DNA from: WFZT01 sp964398355
Lineage (GTDB): Bacteria > Hydrothermota > Hydrothermia > B15-G9 > WFZT01
Reading direction: 5' to 3'
Length of the DNA stretch: 36,576 bases
NCBI GenBank assembly: GCA_964398355.1
Contig: CAYNMM010000090.1
Location: 1 to 36,576, forward strand
The notes beneath the pieces were generated by a model that was given only the letters and a program-made list of their open reading frames with translations, did no database searches and was not told the DNA's origin. A program made the position numbers and the translations under genes. Position 1 is the stretch's first letter; the number at the start of each line of letters is the position of its first letter. Below, piece by piece: positions 24,561 to 31,713 of the stretch.

Positions 24561-25759
24561 TAAAGAGGATTCTCCTCAATCTTTTTTAACTGATCAAGCT
24601 GTGACAAAACGTAGTTTCTCATGTCTTCAACAGATGGCAAATCAGTTACCAGACTTCCATTTTCAAGAATTTTCTTATGCATCAGATGTAATTTCCCACC
24701 ACAGACAGGGCACTTTTCAGGTGGTTTATCGCCATGTTTAACATTAACATAATTCAAACAGTCCTCACATCGGTAAGTGTCCTTTCTCCCACTGAATTTA
24801 CCTCGTTTTGCTGTAGGTTTACCGTCGATTTCTACTAAATCCATTGCAAAATCTACAGTTGGAGCATTGGAAATAGATGTACCCACACCAAAGCCTGTAG
24901 CCCCTGCTGCCCTCAAATCTGGTATGGTTTTCTCATCAAGTCCACCCGAGACAAAAATTCCCACATCATTATATCCTCGAATATCAAGCTCCCACCGGAC
25001 CTCTCTTATAATCGATGCAAAATTTCCTCTCCTTGAGCCCGGCGTATCAAGTCTTACAGCAAGAAGTTTCTTGAAAATTTTGGCCGCTTTGATTGCCTCG
25101 AATTTCTCATCACCAAAAGTGTCAATTAACGCAATTCTTGGAACCTCTGATGGCATCAGTTCATCGTAAGCACGCCATGCGTCATCTTCTCCCATAGTTA
25201 TCATCAATGCATGTGGCATGGTCCCTTTGGGTGGTTGATTTATGGTTTCAGCTCCGATAATACTTGATACTCCATCACATCCCCCTACGTAAGCAGCTCT
25301 ATCAATCATTGGCGCAAGTGCAGGATGCATCCTTCTAATACCAAAGGAAAGCACAAGCGAATCTTCCGCAGCCAATCTTACTCGTGCAGATTTGGTCATC
25401 ACTCCACTTGTCTGGCATAAAAAACCAAGTATGGGAGTTTCATAAATCGTGTATTCTACATAATCTCCAACAATATACATCACAGGGACAAGTATTCCGT
25501 TGATATCTCTCGAACGAAAGAGTGTACCTTCCGGGATGGCATAAAGATCAACCTTCTTCCCCTTCAAAAGTTCAACGGCCTCTTCAAGACCACCAAAAAT
25601 TGCCCATTTGTAATTGTCGGGCAATCCAGATACTGTAAACTCAGCCACGGATGTGTTGTGAATTTCCTTTTCTCTTAAAATTTGCTCGGTTCTTATGAAG
25701 TACACATCAGTAGTTTTTCCTTTTTTAATATCTTCTTCATTAGCTATGAAAAATCCCAT
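24560..25759 (-). CDS. pncB: Nicotinate phosphoribosyltransferase, short form with C-terminal zinc ribbon
   Basis: 399 residues. It salvages nicotinate to nicotinate mononucleotide using PRPP. Family blocks include LCQTSGVMTKSARVR, SFGIRRMHPALAP, GTMPHALMI (183 is the likely catalytic His), AVRLDTPGSRRGNF and IFVSGGLDE with GFGVGTSIS for phosphate binding. The C-terminus has a four-Cys zinc ribbon (C331, C334, C350, C353), as in the archaeal-type enzymes. GGGAGG precedes the ATG. It heads a ten-gene minus-strand run with short gaps or overlaps throughout, so an NAD-salvage gene leads a polysaccharide operon; no functional link is obvious. Confidence 0.9.
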   Translation of the reverse strand: MGFFIANEEDIKKGKTTDVYFIRTEQILREKEIHNTSVAEFTVSGLPDNYKWAIFGGLEEAVELLKGKKVDLYAIPEGTLFRSRDINGILVPVMYIVGDYVEYTIYETPILGFLCQTSGVMTKSARVRLAAEDSLVLSFGIRRMHPALAPMIDRAAYVGGCDGVSSIIGAETINQPPKGTMPHALMITMGEDDAWRAYDELMPSEVPRIALIDTFGDEKFEAIKAAKIFKKLLAVRLDTPGSRRGNFASIIREVRWELDIRGYNDVGIFVSGGLDEKTIPDLRAAGATGFGVGTSISNAPTVDFAMDLVEIDGKPTAKRGKFSGRKDTYRCEDCLNYVNVKHGDKPPEKCPVCGGKLHLMHKKILENGSLVTDLPSVEDMRNYVLSQLDQLKKIEENPL

Positions 25760-25779
25760 TCTTTTCCTCCCGAATTGGT

Positions 25780-25808
25780 ATAATTCTGTATTTTATTGCA
25801 TAAGTCAA
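25780..25808 (-). promoter_or_regulatory. Probable promoter of the pncB-rml operon
   Basis: On the minus strand TTGACT (25808-25803) and AATTAT (25785-25780) are 17 bases apart; TTATAC just downstream, at 19-base spacing, is an alternative -10. The GGGAGG of pncB follows about 10 bases later. This is the only good promoter seen ahead of the ten-gene run. Confidence 0.5.
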
Positions 25809-26326
25809 TGATTGTTAACATGGAAAGAGAGGCCGTTCGAAAAATAATGCTTTGGGAGGAAATTGGGGAGTGTGATTTTTTACTCTCCCTCTCAAAGTGA
25901 ATGGTGAGATTGTAAGTGGCTCTTCATGCAAGCAGGAGATAAATAAAGAGAATTTCTCCACAGTGTGAAGGTAGAAGTGATTACTGGTAAAATATTTTCC
26001 AGATACCCTCACATGTCAGAATGGTGTTTGAAAAAATGGGAAATTGATGCTTATATTTGCCATTCTCATAAGACACTGTAGCTGGAGAAAGAGGATGTTC
26101 CTTCATCAGATTTTAACTTTCACAGAGCAGACGAATAAAGAGTTTATTTCTTCTGGGTCAAGTCTTTTTAAAGTATTCCTGGAGGATTGGATTATTATTG
26201 GAAGAAAGAACTTCTTGAATTTTTTCCGTTTAGATGCGGTTTTTAATTTGATGCAGACGAGATATAGTCCAAACTTACTATTCCAATTAATAAATTTTCA
26301 CTATCACGTGCTACCGTAATATATCA
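25809..26326. other. Intergenic region between the divergent pncB and nap operons
   Basis: I find no convincing gene. A plus-strand frame at 26044-26319 (91 codons) has no ribosome binding site or motif and is rich in Phe, Leu and Ile, as expected of AT-rich non-coding DNA. A weak GGGGAGT/ACTCTCCC foldback lies near 25864-25893. I see no clear FNR-type site (TTGAT-N4-ATCAA) ahead of the nap genes. Confidence 0.5.
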
Positions 26327-26355
26327 TTGACAGTAGACAGCAGGAGTTTTGTAAT
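26327..26355 (+). promoter_or_regulatory. Probable promoter of the nap operon
   Basis: TTGACA (26327-26332) and TGTAAT (26350-26355) are 17 bases apart. The predicted transcript would have a leader of about 17 bases carrying GGAGGG, 5 bases before the napM ATG. Confidence 0.65.
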
Positions 26356-26378
26356 TTTATCAAAAATGGAGGGTAATT

Positions 26379-26762
26379 ATGAAGTCAAAATTTATAAAGT
26401 CTGTGCTATGGAGTATTATCTTGATAGGCAGTTTTTCTGCCATATACGCTCAGGGTACAGTGAAAGATGAACACCCGGAGTTATCCCCGGAGGAAAAGAT
26501 GATGACCTGTAGAGGTTGTCACAAAGAGGCGACTCCTGAAATATATAACGAGTGGTATAATTCCCGCCATGGTATAGATAATGTCAGATGTTTTCAGTGT
26601 CACGGGACGTTCTCTGATTTCCATAAGACACCACCGATTTCTAAATGTGCAGCCTGTCATGCTAAAGAGGTCCTGAATTTACATGTTCCTGAAAATTCAC
26701 CCAATAAAACATGCTGGTCCTGTCATCCTGTGCACAGCTTTAGAGTCCACAAAGGTAAATAA
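26379..26762 (+). CDS. napM: Periplasmic tetraheme cytochrome c (NapM-like)
   Basis: 127 residues: a signal peptide (SVLWSIILIGSFSAIYA, cleavage near residue 24), then four CxxCH haem c sites at 44-48, 71-75, 90-94 and 112-116, with scattered His residues available as distal ligands. It precedes napA by 12 bases. In Desulfovibrio-type nap clusters (napC-M-A-D-G-H) the gene before napA is NapM, a tetraheme cytochrome thought to pass electrons to NapA, and this gene fits in size, haem count and position. Nothing in view encodes the usual NapB dihaem subunit. The exact family is inferred mainly from context. Confidence 0.82.
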   Translation: MKSKFIKSVLWSIILIGSFSAIYAQGTVKDEHPELSPEEKMMTCRGCHKEATPEIYNEWYNSRHGIDNVRCFQCHGTFSDFHKTPPISKCAACHAKEVLNLHVPENSPNKTCWSCHPVHSFRVHKGK

Positions 26763-26774
26763 GGAGGTCTACCA

Positions 26775-29231
26775 ATGGGTATAACAAGGAGAGAATTTAT
26801 TAAAACCACCGCTGCCCTGACGGCAGCGTCAATGGTTGGCTTAAAATTGCCTGGCGAGCTTGATGCTCAAGGTATGCCAGAAGTTGATAAATGGGTCAGA
26901 GGTACCTGTAGATTCTGTGGCGTGGGCTGTCGTGTGGAAATGGGAATAAAAAATGGGAAGCCAGTCGCTATCCGTGGAGTCCCGAATGCCAAGACGAATT
27001 TTGGATTCCTGTGTATGAAAGGGATGCTGTTCTACAAATTTATGCGTCATCCCGATAGACTTACCAAGCCTCTTTATCGTAAAAAGAAGACTGAGCCATT
27101 CAAGGAAATTTCATGGGATAAAGCCCTTGACATAGCTGCAAATGAATTTGCTAAGGCAATAAAAAAGTACGGTCCTAATTCTGTAGCATACTATGGATCA
27201 GGTCAGGCATTAACAGAGGAAACCTACCTCTTTCAGAAAATTTTCCGTGGGGGCCTCAGAACCAATAATGTGGAAGGGAACCCGCGTCTCTGTATGGCAA
27301 GTGCAGTTGGAGGATATATCACCTCCTTCGGAGCTGACGAACCTATGGGTGCCTATGAAGACATCGAAAAGGCCCTTACCTTCTTCATAATTGGAAGTAA
27401 CATGGCAGAGGCGCACCCGGTTCTCTTCCGTAGAATAATGAATAGAAAGCTCAATAACCCGGATATTGTTAAAGTTATAAATGCTGATCCAAGAGTCTCG
27501 CCTACATCCCGTATTGCAGACCTCCATCTCCAGTTTAAACCTGGAACAGACCTCGCACTACTCAACGCAATGGCATACGTCATTATCAAAGAAAACTGGC
27601 ACAACAAAGATTTCCTCAAGAATTACGTAACATTCAGAGTGGGCAAGGAGAAGAAAGAGGTTACCTTTGACGACTATGTTAAGCATCTTGAGAACTACAC
27701 TCCAGAAAAGGCGGCAAAGATTTGTGGCGGAAATATAACTCCGGATAAAATCAGATTGGCGGCAAAATGGTTCGCCACATCTGGCAGAACCATGAGTTTC
27801 TGGACGATGGGATTGAACCAGAGAACTCGTGGCGTCTGGGCAAACAACCTGGTCAATAACCTTCACATATTGACGGGACAGCTTGGAATTCCAGGTGCAG
27901 ACAGCTTCTCCCTTACAGGACAGCCAAATGCATGTGGTGGCGTGAGAGAAGGTGGTGGACTTTGCCACATACTTCCAGCTCATAGACCCGTTGTCAATGA
28001 CAAGTTGCGTCATGAAGTTGAAAGACTCTGGGGTATTCCGGAAGGCAGGATTCCGCCAAAACCCGGTTACCACACCATCGCCATGTTCCAGGCAATTAAC
28101 GACGGTAAGATAAAGGCTATCTGGATTCATACAACCAGTCCAGCTCAGAGTCTGCCAAATGCAGACAAGTACAGACATGGCCTCGCGAGAGACGACGTTT
28201 TCGTCGTTGTAACAGATATCTTTCCAACGAAAACAACAGAGCTGGCAAATCTCATACTCCCATCGGCATTCCTGTTTGAAAAGACCGGCGTTTATGGATG
28301 TTCAGAAAGAAGATCTCAGCTCACATTGAAAGCTGTTGATCCTCCACCAGAGGCCAAGCCTGAATTGTGGATCGCTGTTGAATGGGCAAAGAGACTCTCA
28401 AAGAAACTAAAAGATCCAATTGTTTACAAGGTCGTAGAACCGTTTGATGGTAAAGAACCGGGATTCGAACTGCCAAAGGCAGTGTGGAGTGAGTACGCAG
28501 GTAAACTCACCAAAGGACGTGACAATGACCTTAGTGGAGCAACTTATGAAGTCTTGATGAAGAGACCAGATGGTGTCCAGTGGCCAGCGCCGACTCAGGA
28601 AATTGCACTAAAAGGCGGTACTTACAAGAAATTTGTTCGTGGTATTGATCCGATCGCAACGAGACTTGCCAAAGGTAACGAAAAATATGTATTTTATGGA
28701 GAAGCACATAAGGACCACAAACTCTGGATCTGGCTCAGGCCTTACAAGGGAGCCGCGGAGGAACCAGATGCTGAGTATCCGTTCTATCTCTCTACAGGTC
28801 GTGTTATTGACCAATGGCATACCTCAAGCATGACCGGAAGGATCCCTGAGCTACTTCAATCTGCACCTTATGCTTACGTTGAAATCAACCCAAGAGATGC
28901 AATGAGACTCGGTATAAAGCCGAATGACATTGTTGAAATCGAGACAAGACGTGGAAAGGTTCATATCCCCGCGAAGATCGTGGAAGGACCAATGGAAGGC
29001 ATGGTGTTCGTATATTGGTATGACATGGATGAGGACAGAATGATCAATAGGGTTACGAAGGACGCATTCGACCCCGGTTCAAAACAGCCAGAATTCAAGA
29101 TTTGTGCTGCTCGAATCAGAAAGTATTCCGGACCTAAACCCCTGAAGCCGTTTATTGTGAGGATGAAGAAGACAAGGAAAGGCTGGGTTCACATCGATAA
29201 GTTCAATATCAAGGAATTCCAGAAGAAGTAG
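26775..29231 (+). CDS. napA: Periplasmic nitrate reductase catalytic subunit
   Basis: 818 residues. A twin-arginine signal opens the protein (TRREFIK, 4-10). The N-terminal [4Fe-4S] ligands are C45, C48, C52 and C80, in CRFCGVGC and FLCMKG. The likely molybdenum ligand is C173 in NPRLCMASAVGG, in the same context as NapA (CMASAV, then FGADEPMG and IIGSNMAEAHP). It should bind bis-MGD and reduce nitrate to nitrite in the periplasm. AAGGAGG lies before the ATG. At 818 residues it is somewhat longer than the smallest NapA proteins, with extra residues in the last third. Neighbouring napD, napG and napH confirm the nap identity over formate dehydrogenase or assimilatory nitrate reductase, its closest relatives. 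Confidence 0.92.
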   Translation: MGITRREFIKTTAALTAASMVGLKLPGELDAQGMPEVDKWVRGTCRFCGVGCRVEMGIKNGKPVAIRGVPNAKTNFGFLCMKGMLFYKFMRHPDRLTKPLYRKKKTEPFKEISWDKALDIAANEFAKAIKKYGPNSVAYYGSGQALTEETYLFQKIFRGGLRTNNVEGNPRLCMASAVGGYITSFGADEPMGAYEDIEKALTFFIIGSNMAEAHPVLFRRIMNRKLNNPDIVKVINADPRVSPTSRIADLHLQFKPGTDLALLNAMAYVIIKENWHNKDFLKNYVTFRVGKEKKEVTFDDYVKHLENYTPEKAAKICGGNITPDKIRLAAKWFATSGRTMSFWTMGLNQRTRGVWANNLVNNLHILTGQLGIPGADSFSLTGQPNACGGVREGGGLCHILPAHRPVVNDKLRHEVERLWGIPEGRIPPKPGYHTIAMFQAINDGKIKAIWIHTTSPAQSLPNADKYRHGLARDDVFVVVTDIFPTKTTELANLILPSAFLFEKTGVYGCSERRSQLTLKAVDPPPEAKPELWIAVEWAKRLSKKLKDPIVYKVVEPFDGKEPGFELPKAVWSEYAGKLTKGRDNDLSGATYEVLMKRPDGVQWPAPTQEIALKGGTYKKFVRGIDPIATRLAKGNEKYVFYGEAHKDHKLWIWLRPYKGAAEEPDAEYPFYLSTGRVIDQWHTSSMTGRIPELLQSAPYAYVEINPRDAMRLGIKPNDIVEIETRRGKVHIPAKIVEGPMEGMVFVYWYDMDEDRMINRVTKDAFDPGSKQPEFKICAARIRKYSGPKPLKPFIVRMKKTRKGWVHIDKFNIKEFQKK

Positions 29232-29242
29232 AGACGTGAAGA

Positions 29243-29291
29243 AATTTTAATTGGAGGGGGCCGCCAAAGGCGGCCCCCTCCAATTAAAATT
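29243..29291. repeat. Perfect 23-bp palindrome inside the nap operon
   Basis: Two perfect 23-base arms enclose a 3-base AAA loop; the core reads GGGGGCCGCC, AAA, GGCGGCCCCC. It lies 11 bases after the napA stop and ends 2 bases before the GAGG that serves napD. There is no U-tract. In RNA it would be extremely stable and could protect the napMA message, reduce read-through, or limit napD translation. The inner 21 bases differ at one position from those of the palindrome at 31060. Confidence 0.85.
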
Positions 29292-29304
29292 ATGAGGAAT
29301 CATA

Positions 29305-29601
29305 ATGCCTATAGGTGGATTTATTGTAAATACAAAACCTGAAGACATTCAGGAAGTCGTTAAATTCTTGAAGAGTTTCCCGGAAGTGGAAGTCTATTCT
29401 CACGATGAAAAGGGAAACATTATCGTGGTTATTGAAACGGAACTCTCAGACGATATGGACGAGCTTGTTGATGTCATTAAACAAAATGAGCGTATTCTCG
29501 CCGTTAGTGTTGCTTATCTCTATTATGAGGACGAGGTGGAAAAAATTGAAAAAGGAGAATATATCCCCGAAAGATTCAGACAAAAGAAACGGAGAAATTA
29601 G
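29305..29601 (+). CDS. napD: Nitrate reductase maturation chaperone NapD
   Basis: 98 residues, the size of NapD, which binds the twin-arginine signal of NapA and prevents export before cofactor insertion. It starts PIGGFIVNTKPEDIQEVVKF and continues with EVEVYSHDEKGNIIVVIE, matching the family's ferredoxin-like fold (beta-alpha-beta twice). GAGG precedes the ATG, immediately after the long palindrome. The end overlaps napG by about 56 bases if napG starts at 29546. A highly charged C-terminal tail extends slightly beyond the usual domain. Confidence 0.88.
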   Translation: MPIGGFIVNTKPEDIQEVVKFLKSFPEVEVYSHDEKGNIIVVIETELSDDMDELVDVIKQNERILAVSVAYLYYEDEVEKIEKGEYIPERFRQKKRRN

Positions 29602-30175
29602 CAGGAGGGAATTTTTAAAGGTCCTGGTTGGATTCTCATTGACCCTTCCTGAACTTGCCCATGCAAAGAGTAAATTTTTCTCCTCTCCTGTTCATACAAA
29701 TGCCTTAAGGCCTCCTGGCGCTGTTCCTGAAGAACTCTTTGCTGGCAAATGTGTCCGATGCGGTCGTTGTGCCGAGGTCTGCCCTTATCACTGTATTGAA
29801 ATGCTTGATATTAGACACGGATTATACGCTGGAACCCCGATCATCTATGTTGATAAAATTCCATGCTATCTCTGCATGGAGTGCACAAAGGTTTGCCCGA
29901 CTGGAACATTAAAGATTATTCCGCAGGAAGAAACCAGAATGGGACTTGCCGTAGTAGATAAATATCGCTGTGTTACCTGGAAAGGAGAGGGAATTTGCCG
30001 TAGCTGTTATAACGCATGCCCATATAAGGATAAAGCTATTTATCTCGATAGATTGAGACCCGTGGTCAATAAAGACCACTGCACCGGATGCGGATTGTGC
30101 ACAGCCGCATGCCCGGTATCTCCAAAAGCTATAAACATTGAACCGATTTACAGCTTTAAAGTCTCCAAGAGGTAG
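29546..30175 (+). CDS. napG: Ferredoxin-type protein NapG
   Basis: 209 residues from TTG 29546, preceded by GAGGTGG at 6-base spacing; ATG 29525 is an alternative, and ATG 29405 would add an unlikely out-of-family extension overlapping napD. The start leads into a twin-arginine signal (SRREFLK, 19-25, then a hydrophobic stretch), so the folded Fe-S protein is exported. Four Cys clusters for [4Fe-4S] centres follow: CVRCGRCAEVCP, CYLCMECTKVCP, CRSCYNACP and CTGCGLCTAACP. NapG works with NapH to carry electrons from quinol toward the periplasmic reductase. The next gene starts 6 bases on. Confidence 0.88.
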   Translation: MKKENISPKDSDKRNGEISRREFLKVLVGFSLTLPELAHAKSKFFSSPVHTNALRPPGAVPEELFAGKCVRCGRCAEVCPYHCIEMLDIRHGLYAGTPIIYVDKIPCYLCMECTKVCPTGTLKIIPQEETRMGLAVVDKYRCVTWKGEGICRSCYNACPYKDKAIYLDRLRPVVNKDHCTGCGLCTAACPVSPKAINIEPIYSFKVSKR

Positions 30176-30181
30176 TGAAAA

Positions 30182-31066
30182 ATGGCAAAGAAAAAAAAGG
30201 AGCCGAGAATAAAGAGGAAAACATATATTGACACCTGGAGATTTTTATTCCAGATAGGGGCCTTTATCGCTATTCTTGTAAATCCATTTTTGAATTACTA
30301 CTTCCATATAAAAGTCATTCAGGGGTGGTATCAGTCCATAGCATTTGGCCATCTCTGGTTCGTCTCTCCACTTGAGGGCATTGAGGCTTTATTGATAACT
30401 AAGATTATATACATGCCATGGATAATCGGCATGTCGTTGCCAATTGTAGTCGCCCTCCTGCTGGGTCGGGTATTCTGTAGCTGGATCTGTCCCATTAACT
30501 TCTTTTACGAAATCATGGACAGAATTCACAAAAAAATTTCAAAGAGGAGTTTTTATAAGAGAAAACCACTTTTCACACTGCCACGGTGGATGTTGTGGGT
30601 AGCACTTGTCGGAGAACTTATGCTCGCTATGATAGTCGGTAAACCTATTTTTGTATTTCTTTCACCACCAGGTCTTGTTGGACGTGAGATAATGATGGCA
30701 GTGTTTTTCCACACTCTTGCACTTGAGGGTATAATCGTGTTAATTGTTTTGACGACATACTTCATCTCTCAAAGATTTTTCTGTCAGTATTTCTGTCCAC
30801 TTGGTGCACTTCTTGCCTTTATAGGAGCCAAGAGAAGACTGATTATTGTTCAGGATATGGATACGTGTCATCAGTGCGGGTTTTGTGATAGGGCGTGTCC
30901 GTGGGGAATTTATCCAAGTAGGGGCGAGGCAGAGAGTATTTACTGTACGAACTGTGGCTCATGCGTGGCTGCATGCCCGTTTAATGCAAGAAAATTCGTT
31001 TTTGTGGGATTTACACCGTCGAGTGCAAAATTAAAGCTTGAGAAAGTTTCGTCTGGGCAGAATTGA
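30182..31066 (+). CDS. napH: Quinol dehydrogenase membrane component NapH
   Basis: 294 residues with about four membrane helices. Two CxxxCP motifs (CSWICP and CQYFCP) mark the cytoplasmic ends of helices, as in NapH and related NosR/RdxA proteins. A C-terminal part has two [4Fe-4S] motifs (CHQCGFCDRACP and CTNCGSCVAACP). NapH with NapG oxidises menaquinol and passes electrons to the periplasm, replacing NapC in some species. GAGG lies before the ATG. Its stop codon falls inside the left arm of a 25-bp palindrome, which also overlaps the stop of the opposing ribE gene. It is the last nap gene. Confidence 0.9.
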   Translation: MAKKKKEPRIKRKTYIDTWRFLFQIGAFIAILVNPFLNYYFHIKVIQGWYQSIAFGHLWFVSPLEGIEALLITKIIYMPWIIGMSLPIVVALLLGRVFCSWICPINFFYEIMDRIHKKISKRSFYKRKPLFTLPRWMLWVALVGELMLAMIVGKPIFVFLSPPGLVGREIMMAVFFHTLALEGIIVLIVLTTYFISQRFFCQYFCPLGALLAFIGAKRRLIIVQDMDTCHQCGFCDRACPWGIYPSRGEAESIYCTNCGSCVAACPFNARKFVFVGFTPSSAKLKLEKVSSGQN

Positions 31067-31112
31067 TGGGGAGGTGGGGCCGCCGAAGGCGGCCCCACCT
31101 CCCCATCAATTC
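31060..31112. terminator. Perfect 25-bp palindrome containing one stop codon and overlapping another
   Basis: Two perfect 25-base arms enclose a GAA loop; the core is GGGGCCGCC, GAA, GGCGGCCCC. The napH TGA (31064-31066) is in the left arm; two bases of the ribE TGA (31113-31111) are at the outer edge of the right arm. It separates two convergent operons and may end transcription from both, but neither side has a U-tract. Confidence 0.85.
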
Positions 31113-31713
31113 ATCTTCCAGATCTCAATGACAAAATTCTATTAACGTATTTTCCCAGAATGTCAAATTCAATATTCAATAAATCCCCAACTCTTTTCCT
31201 TCCAAAAGTTGTAACTTCGAGTGTCAATGGAATGAGAAATACGGTGAACCCATCCACAAGGAGTTGATTAACAGTAAGTGAGACCCCATCTACAGCCACT
31301 GAGCCTTTCTCCACAAGAAATTTAAGGTTGTTTTTAGAAATCCCACCGATATGCCATTCCACTGTGTCTCCGAATCTGTTGATCTTTCTGAGAGATGCAA
31401 TTGTGTCAACATGTCCTGTCACTATGTGACCACCAAATCTATCCTCAGCCTTCATTGCTCTCTCAAGATTCACCTTCTGTCCAATATTAAGCTTTTTACC
31501 AAATTTTGAAACTCTCAGGGTCTCTTTTGATAAGAAAACAGTAAATGTTCTGGAATTAAAGGACTCAACAGAAAGACAGACACCGTCAACGGAGATTGAT
31601 TCACCCTCCTTTAAATCTCCGGTAAAAGAGGTCTCGATAACGATACGTTTCCCATTTGATAAAGGTGTAACAGAGACAATTTTTCCCGTGGTTTCGATGA
31701 GGCCGGTAAACAT
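31111..31713 (-). CDS. ribE: Riboflavin synthase alpha chain
   Basis: 200 residues with two tandem lumazine-binding domains. The N-terminal MFTGLIETTG is the family signature. GESISVDGVCLSV and KGSVAVDGVSLTV are the matching repeats in the two domains, and GHIVTGHVD lies between them. It forms a homotrimer that converts two 6,7-dimethyl-8-ribityllumazine to riboflavin. ATG 31713 overlaps the trpS stop (TAATG), so it is co-translated with trpS, an odd pairing. No other riboflavin gene and no FMN riboswitch is in view. Confidence 0.95.
   Translation of the reverse strand: MFTGLIETTGKIVSVTPLSNGKRIVIETSFTGDLKEGESISVDGVCLSVESFNSRTFTVFLSKETLRVSKFGKKLNIGQKVNLERAMKAEDRFGGHIVTGHVDTIASLRKINRFGDTVEWHIGGISKNNLKFLVEKGSVAVDGVSLTVNQLLVDGFTVFLIPLTLEVTTFGRKRVGDLLNIEFDILGKYVNRILSLRSGR

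Noticed and set aside
26044..26319. 91-codon plus-strand frame ahead of napM
   Set aside because: No ribosome binding site and no recognisable family; AT-rich composition alone can explain it.
27558..28178. 206-codon minus-strand frame
   Set aside because: Antisense shadow within napA, Cys- and Ser-rich with no motif.
29405..29545. Longer N-terminus for NapG starting at ATG 29405
   Set aside because: The extra residues overlap napD and precede the twin-arginine signal; TTG 29546 has a much better ribosome binding site.
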